DNA from: Nitrososphaerales archaeon TH5896
GTDB lineage: Archaea; Thermoproteota; Nitrososphaeria; Nitrososphaerales; Nitrososphaeraceae
Reading direction: 5' to 3'
NCBI GenBank assembly: GCA_014523625.1
Contig: JAATVP010000078.1
Location: 1 to 8,893 of the forward strand
DNA: 8,893 nt
In this document: piece after piece, positions 1-6,905 of the stretch
How the letters are laid out: each line of letters begins with the position of its first letter
Numbering within the stretch: position 1 is the first letter of the stretch
Notes under the pieces: model-generated
What the model saw: only the letters and a program-made list of their open reading frames with translations
Databases searched by the model: none
What the model was told of the DNA's origin: nothing
Program-made: the position numbers and the translations under genes

Positions 1-1662
<1,662 letters not shown>

Positions 1663-1666
<4 letters not shown>

Positions 1667-1824
1667 TCTTGTGCAAATATTCTATCGAAACGGTCAAGTC
1701 TGTCAATCAGTTTTATGGCGACTTCTATTGCTTCATTGAAACTCTTCTGATTGCAAAGTACTGGTTTGTCTTCCTTATCATTTCTTTCTGCGCTTAGATT
1801 TGCAGAACGGACGATAAGCGACAT
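1663..1824 (-). CDS. Small hypothetical protein, 53 residues, coupled to the ATPase
   Basis: ATG at 1822-1824, stop TGA at 1663-1665. I do not recognise the family. The first 27 residues are polar and charged with a single Cys24. Residues 28-51 (from KSFNEAIEVAIKL through the DRLDRFDRI stretch) are predicted by eye as an amphipathic helix, suggesting oligomerisation or docking to a partner. Support for a real gene is its junctions: the upstream zinc-finger frame ends TAA directly against this ATG, and its own TGA overlaps the ATG of the ATPase by four bases (ATGA). Such packing is typical of co-translated operon genes. A role as accessory factor of the ATPase is inference from position only. 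Confidence 0.65.
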
Positions 1825-2022
1825 TTAGGCAATAACCTCTTGCGACATGTGTCTGTAAGATTTACATGAACGGCCTGGGATTATGCATCGACCATGTGCG
1901 GGATTGTATTTACGACTGTGATCCATTATATGATGAGAGCATTTGCATCTTGCCGAATCACCCGATGAGAGATAACGAGTAGCACTATGGGCTACCAGGT
2001 CCTCATCTTGAAGGAGGTTGTA
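1825..2022 (-). CDS. CxC zinc-finger frame, 65 codons, no standard start codon
   Basis: The frame is open from just after TAA (2023-2025) to TAA at 1825-1827, next to the ATG of the 53-residue gene. Counting from the first open codon, likely metal ligands are C26, C28, H30 or H31, H35, H43, C46 and C53, in the order CKCSHH, then HGRC, then SCKSY. From memory, small proteins with CxC-H-H-GxC-C spacing of this kind are common in Nitrososphaeria and their elements. There is no ATG, GTG or TTG before the cysteines. The only in-frame ATG lies inside the motif (codon 33) and would lose CxC. CTG at 1996-1998 is the nearest near-cognate codon. The gene may use a non-standard start, need a frameshift from an ATG at 2004-2006 (which runs to TAG after four codons), or have lost its 5' end. 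Nucleic-acid binding is plausible but not shown. Confidence 0.5.
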   Translation of the reverse strand, partial: YNLLQDEDLVAHSATRYLSSGDSARCKCSHHIMDHSRKYNPAHGRCIIPGRSCKSYRHMSQEVIA

Positions 2023-2032
2023 TTATTGCTAT

Positions 2033-2233
2033 TCAAGCGAGGAAATCACATCCTAAATAATACAAACGACAAGCGGAGATGCCATTCAACCTCGATACTA
2101 CCGCTGCCTGCAAAGGTGTTACCACTAATCGTAGCGCTGTTTCATCATTATCGGATGCAAGAACTCGTGACTGCTTGCCTTCGCGGGGAAGGGGGCTCAA
2201 TCCTAAGTCCGCGAAGGCACCCTTTATCTTCAT
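2033..2233 (-). CDS. Hypothetical protein, 66 residues
   Basis: ATG at 2231-2233 overlaps the stop of the upstream zinc-ribbon gene as ATGA, the same coupling seen elsewhere in this operon; stop TGA is at 2033-2035. I recognise no family. The sequence begins MKIKGAFADLGLSPLPREG and contains two cysteines near the end, with no clear metal site, signal peptide or membrane segment. A GC-rich inverted repeat (2176-2219) lies inside the first third of the frame and encodes GAFAD and PREG. The longer plus-strand frame over the same bases has no convincing protein features. The alternative is that this stretch is non-coding and the overlap is chance. Confidence 0.4.
   Translation of the reverse strand: MKIKGAFADLGLSPLPREGKQSRVLASDNDETALRLVVTPLQAAVVSRLNGISACRLYYLGCDFLA
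2176..2219. repeat. Perfect 11-base inverted repeat, GC-rich hairpin
   Basis: Arms tgccttcgcgg (2176-2186) and ccgcgaaggca (2209-2219) are exact reverse complements separated by 22 bases. The loop is G-rich on the plus strand. The hairpin is much richer in GC than the surrounding DNA. It lies inside the 66-residue frame, so it may be a folded mRNA element, a protein-binding dyad, or the remnant of a small mobile sequence. Confidence 0.6.
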
Positions 2234-2406
2234 TTATCGTTAGTCTCCGTGACTATGTCAAACATGTTAGTTGTAATGCATTTAGGACAGACGGACCTTT
2301 CACGCGAACGACCATGGTAAATATACCACACCTTACAGCGATGGCATTGTAAGCGAACTGCTTCAACTTGAACTATTTGGCCTTTCATTCTGTTTCCCTT
2401 TGCCAT
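2230..2406 (-). CDS. Small C2C2 zinc-ribbon protein, 58 residues
   Basis: ATG at 2404-2406, stop TGA at 2230-2232. A basic N-terminus (MAKGNRMKG) leads to a zinc ribbon with ligands C21, C24 (CHRC) and C40, C43 (CPKC). The two knuckles are 15 residues apart, normal for a four-cysteine ribbon that grips one zinc ion. No other domain fits in this length. Ribbons of this size are usual in archaeal transcription or nucleic-acid adaptor proteins, so a regulatory role is likely but unproven. It is the first gene of the minus-strand operon that ends in the ATPase: a purine-rich AAAGGTAG lies about eight bases before the ATG and a TATA-like box about 37 bases before it. Its stop overlaps the start of the next gene (ATGA). 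Confidence 0.75.
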   Translation of the reverse strand: MAKGNRMKGQIVQVEAVRLQCHRCKVWYIYHGRSRERSVCPKCITTNMFDIVTETNDK

Positions 2407-2436
2407 TCTTACTACCTTTTTCTAGTATTTCTTTGC

Positions 2437-2449
2437 TTTAAAAATATTA
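2437..2449 (-). promoter_or_regulatory. TATA-like box for the zinc-ribbon/ATPase operon
   Basis: On the minus strand this reads TAATATTTTTAAA, centred about 37 bases upstream of the ATG at 2406. That places transcription start near 2416 and gives a short leader containing AAAGGTAG as a ribosome-binding site. The distance and composition fit an archaeal TATA box; no start-site data exist here. Confidence 0.5.
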
Positions 2450-2463
2450 ACATGCTGAAAAAT

Positions 2464-2498
2464 TGTGACTGGCTTAAAACATGTCATGATATGTCACA
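2464..2498. promoter_or_regulatory. Dyad and 10-base-spaced repeats upstream of the operon promoter
   Basis: tgtgac (2464-2469) is the reverse complement of gtcaca (2493-2498). Between and overlapping them, ATGTCA occurs at 2481-2486 and again at 2491-2496, exactly 10 bases apart, one helical turn. The cluster lies 15-60 bases upstream of the TATA-like box. It looks like an operator or activator site for the zinc-ribbon/ATPase operon, which is inference. Confidence 0.35.
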
Positions 2499-2596
2499 TA
2501 GTAACAATCTTATCTATGAGAGATTCTTTATCCTTATGTATATCATTCTGATTTATTCAATCCAACCCTTTCTTAACTGCCAAACGGGACTTTATC

Positions 2597-2617
2597 AAAA
2601 GCAGAATCTCTGCTTTT
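2597..2617 (-). terminator. Hairpin terminator after the 95-residue gene
   Basis: aaaagcaga (2597-2605) and tctgctttt (2609-2617) form a perfect nine-pair stem with a three-base loop. It begins 25 bases past the stop codon of the minus-strand gene at 2642 and ends with a T run. It separates the SWIM/95-residue pair from the operon that starts at 2406. Confidence 0.55.
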
Positions 2618-2641
2618 TATCATTTTGAACGTGATTTGTCA

Positions 2642-2929
2642 TTAATCTTCTAAGAGTTTGATAACACGATTTATTTTGATAGTCAAGTCCCCGAGAAGAT
2701 TTAGTATGCGGTCCTCCTTCGTTGATTGTGTTACTATTGTGGTAGATGCTTGTTGTTGTGATTGTGGAGGTTGTTGCAGGTTACTACTACTTCCTAAATG
2801 GGTGTGCTTAGTCATATCTTCATTCAGATATTTTGTATGTCCTTGTTCGTCCTTTCCATCCAAAAATACTTGGACTTCATGTCCTGCTTTCTGGCATACA
2901 AAGCATGTGTAGGTTTTACGTGATGCCAT
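2642..2929 (-). CDS. Small zinc-binding protein with Q/S linker and C-terminal helix, 95 residues
   Basis: The start is ATG at 2927-2929, two bases after the stop of the SWIM gene; GGGAG lies about 12 bases upstream and overlaps the end of that gene. Candidate zinc ligands are C9 and C12 (CFVC), H17, H31, H42 and H44. The stretch KYLNEDMTKHTH resembles the C-terminal knuckle of a small zinc domain that I associate with Nitrososphaeria, with a Cys-Cys pair answered by a His-rich end. Residues 46-70 are Ser/Gln/Thr-rich and probably flexible. Residues 71-95 form a predicted amphipathic helix with a leucine/isoleucine face (NLLGDLTIKINRVIKLLED), suited to oligomerisation. The likely role is a DNA- or protein-binding adaptor; the exact function is unknown. 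A terminator-like hairpin follows. Confidence 0.75.
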   Translation of the reverse strand: MASRKTYTCFVCQKAGHEVQVFLDGKDEQGHTKYLNEDMTKHTHLGSSSNLQQPPQSQQQASTTIVTQSTKEDRILNLLGDLTIKINRVIKLLED

Positions 2930-2931
2930 TT

Positions 2932-3045
2932 CTAAGTACTCCCTTCATGTATCGCACACGCAAAGATATGACAACATGGCTGTGTCATTTCAAATATGAA
3001 TGCGGGACAGTCACAGATAAACTCGTCTAGTTCTTGATGCCACAT
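2932..3045 (-). CDS. Miniature SWIM-type zinc-finger protein, 37 residues
   Basis: ATG at 3043-3045, stop TAG at 2932-2934, two bases before the ATG of the 95-residue gene. The sequence contains CDCPAF (C11, C13) followed by CCHIFACAIHEG (C24, H26), which gives the SWIM pattern CxC-xn-CxH with the usual small residue after it. SWIM domains bind zinc and occur in transposases, SWI/SNF-type proteins and Sws1-like recombination factors, where they contact DNA or protein. At 37 residues this is close to the metal core alone. Most SWIM domains have additional strands before the first cysteine, so the gene may be 5'-truncated. The frame upstream has no further ATG, runs antisense to the TOPRIM-like gene and closes at TGA (3133-3135). 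Confidence 0.6.
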   Translation of the reverse strand: MWHQELDEFICDCPAFIFEMTQPCCHIFACAIHEGST

Positions 3046-3056
3046 CACACAGATAC

Positions 3057-3473
3057 GTGCAGAAACTAGAGGGGGAACTATATTATACAGACATTGAAAC
3101 TGGTGAGCGTAAGCGAAGAGAGGGGGTATATGTCAAGTATCTTGGTGATGATGATAAATACGGTCGGCATATGGATTTAGAGTTAAAGAAGCAACTAAAG
3201 GCATTTGGAATACTCGATAAAATAAAGTTTGAAAGAATAGCCGTGTTACCTCATCAGGTAAGGGAATACGGCATACCTAGATCGGATGAAGGTGGAGGAT
3301 TTGATATAGATGCATTAAACGCATACAAACCTGACTTATTTAAGAAACTACTGATAGACAACATAGAAGATTGTTTTGATGAGGGTATCCATGATAAGGT
3401 ATTAGAGAAGTTTCCAGAGGAAGATATCAAAAAGATAGTCAATGATAAGGTTCAGTTCCTAGATGAAGACTAA
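3057..3473 (+). CDS. Short TOPRIM-like protein, possibly N-terminally truncated, 138 residues
   Basis: The best start is GTG at 3057: an in-frame TAA lies at 3018-3020 and no other usual start codon occurs between. Residues 24-44 contain VYVKYLGDDDKYGRHMDLE, a TOPRIM-like strand with the acidic DxD group expected to bind Mg2+. Next come FERIAVLPHQVREYGIP and FDIDALNAYKPDLFKKLL. I recall this order (GDxDpsG, RIAL-QV-eY-lP, -LdAL-P-L) from the C-terminal halves of phage and actinobacterial TOPRIM proteins that are much longer. The N-terminal region usual in those is absent, so this may be a remnant or a stand-alone nuclease-like domain. The C-terminus is acidic. There is no convincing promoter or ribosome site before the GTG. 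Its 5' end almost touches the divergent SWIM gene. Confidence 0.6.
   Translation: MQKLEGELYYTDIETGERKRREGVYVKYLGDDDKYGRHMDLELKKQLKAFGILDKIKFERIAVLPHQVREYGIPRSDEGGGFDIDALNAYKPDLFKKLLIDNIEDCFDEGIHDKVLEKFPEEDIKKIVNDKVQFLDED
3079..3087 (-). promoter_or_regulatory. Candidate TATA box for the SWIM gene
   Basis: The minus strand reads TATAATATA, centred 38 bases upstream of the SWIM ATG at 3045. It lies within the first codons of the plus-strand TOPRIM-like gene, so the two genes overlap in their 5' control region. Confidence 0.35.
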
Positions 3474-3477
3474 GATA

Positions 3478-3502
3478 GGGATAAAGGGAAAGGGCTAAAG
3501 GG
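3478..3502 (+). other. Potential G-quadruplex motif, four GGG runs
   Basis: GGG occurs at 3478-3480, 3486-3488, 3492-3494 and 3500-3502, with loops of 5, 3 and 5 bases. It starts five bases after the TOPRIM-like stop codon. It fits the usual G3-N1-7 rule on the coding strand. It also contains the direct repeat agggataaa (3477-3485 and 3499-3507). A role in termination or in replication of the element is possible but not shown. Confidence 0.6.
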
Positions 3503-3516
3503 ATAAACAAAGCATT

Positions 3517-3530
3517 GTTTTTAAGATTAA
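3517..3530 (+). promoter_or_regulatory. TATA-like box for the 91-residue gene
   Basis: gtttttaagattaa is centred about 32 bases upstream of the ATG at 3555. Expected transcription start is about 3548, which leaves almost no leader; no ribosome-binding site is visible, consistent with a leaderless mRNA. Confidence 0.45.
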
Positions 3531-3554
3531 ACTCTCTAGTTATACTATCAAAAT

Positions 3555-3830
3555 ATGGTAGACCCCAGAACTCAAGCATATCTTAGAGAACTCAATAAGG
3601 CAATGGAGCAAAATAGGAAGGCCGTTGATGCTGCCGAAAAGATTTGCACGTGTGCAACCTGCATAGAAGCAAGAATGAAGAAAACTATCCCTCCCTGTGA
3701 ACTCAACAAGAGGATGCAAGAGATACATGATGCGATCATTCCACCTGCCCCAGGGTATTACGCTATAGACGGAGACCCCACTCATTGGAGTAGACAGAAG
3801 TCAATCAGGATGACCAGGCCTGCCTTCTAA
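3555..3830 (+). CDS. Hypothetical cysteine-containing protein, 91 residues
   Basis: ATG at 3555, stop TAA at 3828-3830. I do not recognise this protein. Residues 1-29 are charged and probably helical. CTCATC gives C31, C33 and C36, and C48 follows; H58 and H77 are further possible ligands, so one metal site is plausible. Residues 62-80 (IPPAPGYYAIDGDPTHW) are proline- and aromatic-rich and read like a folded, conserved segment. No signal peptide or membrane segment is present. It has its own TATA-like box and is probably leaderless. It lies downstream of the TOPRIM-like gene on the same strand and converges on the integrase gene, whose stop is 20 bases away. It is probably a cargo gene of the element. 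Confidence 0.6.
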   Translation: MVDPRTQAYLRELNKAMEQNRKAVDAAEKICTCATCIEARMKKTIPPCELNKRMQEIHDAIIPPAPGYYAIDGDPTHWSRQKSIRMTRPAF

Positions 3831-3850
3831 CTAACTATGGTTGGCATCAG

Positions 3851-5053
3851 TCAATCATCACATGACCACTCGATATCAGCCTTGTCCCCAACCATTTGAT
3901 AGAACTCGTTAACTAACTGCTTCTGACTGTCCTTACTCAGATGGACAAGTAACTGTTTCATTTCGTTAAACTCCTCTCTTAACTCACCTAATTCAGCAAG
4001 ATAATCCTTCTTTAACTTTTGATTTTCCTGTTTGAGTCGTTGAGTCTGGTCAATGGTCAAGAAGGGGATAGCCCTAACGTACTCAGCGAGCATATCCTCC
4101 TCAGTCGATTTTTTGTAACTGCGATCAACCTTTCTGAGTTTATGACCTGCGAGTAACTGCAATGTAGTATAGTTGAGGTTAGCCTTTTCACACTGATTGA
4201 AAAAAAACTTTCGAAGTCCGTGAGAGGTCATAATCTCCCTTTTCTTGTGACCTGGTCTGACCTGGTTGATGCCTCCCCTTTTGAGCACATCCTCAAAAAG
4301 GTGGGACATTGTACGTCTAGATAGAAACTTTGGAGCATTGACAAGGAAAGGGTTATCGATGTTAAACTGTTCTCTAATAAGAGGAGATTTGTCCTTAATC
4401 TCCTCCCCAAACCTGCGACGATAATCCAGGTAAGCATCTATCGCAGCAGCACATTCTGGAGTACAGAAAGTAAAATAGCGATCCTTTCTATATCGGGCGT
4501 ATACCCAGATCATGTATAGTCCGAACTCGTCAATTTTCTTGATATCTCCATAACGTAACTCCCTCAATCCGCCTATGCGCATACCTGTTGATGTCATAAG
4601 CATGACGGCAGCCGTAGAACGATCATCGCCTTTACTTAGGATTTTTTCTATCTCCGTCACAGAATAGGGTCTATCCGTTATGTCTTCTGCTATGTCCTCC
4701 GGTAAGAATCGTCTAATCTTCTTGATATTCAGATGATAGTCATTCATGACAAAGAATCGAAGAATGCCTGAAAGATGTGTTTGAATACTGAGATAGCCTA
4801 GGTGTTGCACTTCGTTGAGATATTTGATATGGTCGATTATTTTGGATTCGACAACACTCTGCTTTGTGTCCAGCAAGATTCTAAGATTGTCATTCTTTAC
4901 CGTGATTTTGATAAAGTGATTGAATGCATTGCGGTAAGTATTCGTTGTATAGTTAGATGTTAATCCGTCGTAAGCCTGATAGATTCTATTTTCCTCTTCC
5001 TGCTGTTGCTGTTGTTGATATGGCTCAATCGCTCGTCCACTACTACCAATCAA
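3851..5053 (-). CDS. Tyrosine recombinase (integrase), about 400 residues
   Basis: It catalyses site-specific strand exchange, most likely integration and excision of the element in the left part of the window. A SAM-like core-binding region (about 25-125) precedes the catalytic domain. Catalytic residues are visible in order: R159 (STGMRIGGL), K190 (ARYRKDRYF), H278 and R281 (SHGLRKFF), H304 (LLAGHKL) and the nucleophile Y313 (VDRSYKKST). All are present, so the enzyme looks intact. Residues 335-375 form a predicted coiled coil after the catalytic domain. Residues 13-18 are six glutamines in a polar N-terminus. No ATG precedes residue 103 and TAG closes the frame at 5057-5059, so TTG at 5051-5053 is the start. 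A TATA-like box centred 31 bases upstream fits a leaderless message. The gene is divergent from the alanyl-tRNA editing gene; the gap is 70 bases. Confidence 0.9.
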   Translation of the reverse strand: MIGSSGRAIEPYQQQQQQEEENRIYQAYDGLTSNYTTNTYRNAFNHFIKITVKNDNLRILLDTKQSVVESKIIDHIKYLNEVQHLGYLSIQTHLSGILRFFVMNDYHLNIKKIRRFLPEDIAEDITDRPYSVTEIEKILSKGDDRSTAAVMLMTSTGMRIGGLRELRYGDIKKIDEFGLYMIWVYARYRKDRYFTFCTPECAAAIDAYLDYRRRFGEEIKDKSPLIREQFNIDNPFLVNAPKFLSRRTMSHLFEDVLKRGGINQVRPGHKKREIMTSHGLRKFFFNQCEKANLNYTTLQLLAGHKLRKVDRSYKKSTEEDMLAEYVRAIPFLTIDQTQRLKQENQKLKKDYLAELGELREEFNEMKQLLVHLSKDSQKQLVNEFYQMVGDKADIEWSCDD

Positions 5054-5060
5054 TGCCTAT

Positions 5061-5076
5061 TTCAGGAAGTTCTGAA
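5061..5076. promoter_or_regulatory. Small inverted repeat between the integrase start and its TATA box
   Basis: ttcag (5061-5065) and ctgaa (5072-5076) are reverse complements with a six-base spacer. The repeat sits where RNA polymerase would open the integrase promoter, so it could be an operator or an integrase arm site. The arms are short and could be chance. Confidence 0.3.
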
Positions 5077-5079
5077 TTT

Positions 5080-5088
5080 CTATATATG
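5080..5088. promoter_or_regulatory. Shared TATA element of the divergent integrase and editing genes
   Basis: ctatatatg reads as a TATA box on both strands. It is centred 31 bases upstream of the integrase TTG and 40 bases upstream of the editing-protein ATG. No other TATA-like stretch lies in the 70-base gap, so both genes probably use this element or compete for it. Confidence 0.5.
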
Positions 5089-5098
5089 TGCAATCACA

Positions 5099-5112
5099 TC
5101 CTAAGTTTAGGA
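5099..5112. promoter_or_regulatory. 14-base palindrome at the editing-gene transcription start
   Basis: tcctaa (5099-5104) and ttagga (5107-5112) are perfect reverse complements around gt. The site lies 11-24 bases before the ATG at 5124 and overlaps the predicted transcription start. It is a good candidate operator, or part of an attachment or arm site for the adjacent integrase. Confidence 0.4.
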
Positions 5113-5123
5113 TTAGAGCATAG

Positions 5124-6104
5124 ATGCAGGAATCTCCCGAATTTGCTTTTGCGCGCGCACACACAGCAGAACACGCTTTTGTTGGCGCACTTCAAAATTT
5201 AGTAGGCCATACATTAAGCGTAGTGAAAGTAGAACACCGCGAGATGAACAATACAGCCTTCATCAAAACAGTTCCTGATATGGAACTAGGATTAATCATG
5301 CAAGCTCAAGAAAATGTAAATCAACTTATTAAAACAGGAAGAAAGATCATGTCACATACTTTTTCATCACTAGAAGAAGCAAAGAAGCATTTCCCGTCAC
5401 TACGAGCAAATGAAGAACGCATAGTTGGACCTCAGCAAGTAACAGTTATTGAAATAGAAAACCACGATCTTGCTGCGTGTGCCAAGGATCATGTAACCAA
5501 TCTTACCGAATGTGACTTCTTTTTGGTTACAAGAGTGTCTAATAGCGGTAATATAACTGAAATAGATTTTTCCGTAGGCTTACAAGCTAGGGAAGTCGCC
5601 AAACATACATTGCAGAAGTTACTAAATATATGTAACGAAACAGGTGCCAATATTAATAGCGTTGAGAATACAGTGAAGAAGATCAAGAACCAGAATGAAA
5701 AATTATTGAGGGATTTAAAGAATTACAGCAGAAAGAGTCTTGACGCTATACAACCTTACTCTGTTGAGAAGAATAGTATAACCTTATATCACGGCATTTT
5801 CGACGACTTGATGGATTCAGAAATTCGAGCATTCGCAGATAAGAAGATTGCCAATGGCAAAGCAGTTGTAATTATCGCGAACACGCACAGCGCTGAAAGT
5901 AATAATAATCCCGAATCCGAACCCACTGCGACAATCGTCGTAGCCGCAAATGAATCATTAAAAGATATCGATTGTAACAGAATAGTTAAGGAAATAGTTG
6001 GAAGGGGCGGAGGCAAGCCCCATTTCGCAACTGGTTTGACCAAGATAGACGATACGTCTAATATTGTTAGAAGTATTGTCACCTTAGTCAAGAATAAGTT
6101 ATGA
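5124..6104 (+). CDS. AlaX-like alanyl-tRNA editing protein with DHHA1 domain, 326 residues
   Basis: It is expected to hydrolyse mischarged tRNA(Ala) (Ser- or Gly-tRNA(Ala)) in the cytoplasm, backing up alanyl-tRNA synthetase. The editing-site zinc ligands are present: H13 and H17 (RAHTAEHAF) and C119 with H123 (ACAKDH), giving HxxxH-CxxxH. A helical, coiled-coil-like linker follows (about 150-205). The C-terminal half is DHHA1-like: the motif GRGGGKPHFATG at 293-304 is the glycine-rich loop that contacts tRNA in alanyl-tRNA synthetase. The protein therefore combines the editing and C-terminal parts of the synthetase without the aminoacylation domain. The catalytic motif begins only 11 residues from the ATG, as in the short AlaX forms, so the start is credible. 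It looks like a host chromosomal gene next to an integrated element. Confidence 0.85.
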   Translation: MQESPEFAFARAHTAEHAFVGALQNLVGHTLSVVKVEHREMNNTAFIKTVPDMELGLIMQAQENVNQLIKTGRKIMSHTFSSLEEAKKHFPSLRANEERIVGPQQVTVIEIENHDLAACAKDHVTNLTECDFFLVTRVSNSGNITEIDFSVGLQAREVAKHTLQKLLNICNETGANINSVENTVKKIKNQNEKLLRDLKNYSRKSLDAIQPYSVEKNSITLYHGIFDDLMDSEIRAFADKKIANGKAVVIIANTHSAESNNNPESEPTATIVVAANESLKDIDCNRIVKEIVGRGGGKPHFATGLTKIDDTSNIVRSIVTLVKNKL

Positions 6105-6870
6105 ATAATTGTATTGTTTATCAGCATAGTAATAACGTGAGAATATCCGAGGGAAAAGGACTTGGGAATAGTACGTATTACTGGATAATCTAGCGATTAA
6201 ACAAGGAAAAAAAGTAGTGTAAAGTGTCATATAATCTGATTCACGGGAAACAACTAACCTTGTTCATGGTATTGGAGACTATTGCAAGTGTATAATAACA
6301 CTACCTAGAAGCCAGGCTAGAAAAATTCTTTCCGTAATCAGAAAATAGCTAGTACTACTGCGAGTTGTAACAGTAGATCTTTGTTTAGCCTTACAATATC
6401 ACAATTTGTGCTTAGATTTATGCTATTTTTCTTGGAATTTTTAGGCATAGTTAGATGATGCTTCTGATAATAACCTATTCATTTAGGTTCAAGTGTTTAT
6501 CTTTATCATCTCATCTATCCTCTGGCTAGAACTAGGGATAGATCTCAATAAGCTTTTTCGCAACTATGATGTTATTTATGCAGGAGATGTGAGGAGAATG
6601 CGACTATATAAATAGGCTGAACCATTAGGCCATCTAGTATTGCTCGAATATGACTCACTCAAGTGGTTTCGTGCTGTACAATAGGATCCGGTTACATCAT
6701 CATTGAGGAGCGAAAGGAGCATAACACGCAAACGAAATCTAATATACATATTCAGAATCTTAGCTACAAGTAAACTTTGTTTGATTTTAAATTGCTTGCC
6801 CAATGTTAGTCCTTATTATTCAACGGTATTCTTACTTGAGCGAGAATCTTTCAATGAAATAAGCGGTAGA
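6105..6870. other. Non-coding stretch between the editing gene and the P450 gene
   Basis: About 770 bases without a convincing gene. Open frames here lack recognisable protein features, and no tRNA or rRNA is visible. It contains a hairpin with arms aaccta (6472-6477) and taggtt (6484-6489). A longer imperfect hairpin has arms tctatcc (6514-6520) and ggataga (6536-6542), with an inner ctag pair. A strong TATA-like box lies at 6604-6615. Confidence 0.5.
6604..6615 (+). promoter_or_regulatory. Strong orphan TATA box
   Basis: ctatataaatag is the best TATA match in the window. Transcription to the right would start near 6634, about 270 bases before the P450 gene. The only ATG frame near it (6650) has 18 codons. 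It may drive a non-coding RNA or a long-leader P450 transcript. The sequence is also TATA-like on the minus strand, so direction is uncertain. Confidence 0.4.
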
Positions 6871-6875
6871 AGATA

Positions 6876-6884
6876 CTTAAATAG
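6876..6884 (+). promoter_or_regulatory. TATA box of the P450 gene
   Basis: cttaaatag is centred 26 bases upstream of the ATG at 6906, the distance expected if transcription starts on the ATG itself. There is no ribosome-binding site in between, so the message is probably leaderless. This favours ATG 6906 over the TTG at 6903. Confidence 0.55.
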
Positions 6885-6905
6885 AAGCGCATTAATTCAA
6901 AATTG

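Noticed and set aside
1987..2352. 121-codon plus-strand frame preceded by AAGGAGGT
   Set aside because: It lies antisense to the zinc-ribbon, 66-residue and zinc-finger frames, which have metal motifs and coupled junctions. The AAGGAGGT lies inside the frame (2010-2018), not before its ATG, and the protein has no recognisable features.
2368..2628. 86-codon plus-strand hydrophobic frame
   Set aside because: It runs over the start and promoter of the zinc-ribbon gene and the terminator hairpin. Its hydrophobicity reflects T-rich DNA, not a real membrane protein.
5789..6127. 112-codon minus-strand frame
   Set aside because: Entirely a shadow of the DHHA1 part of the editing gene, whose motifs and length are convincing.
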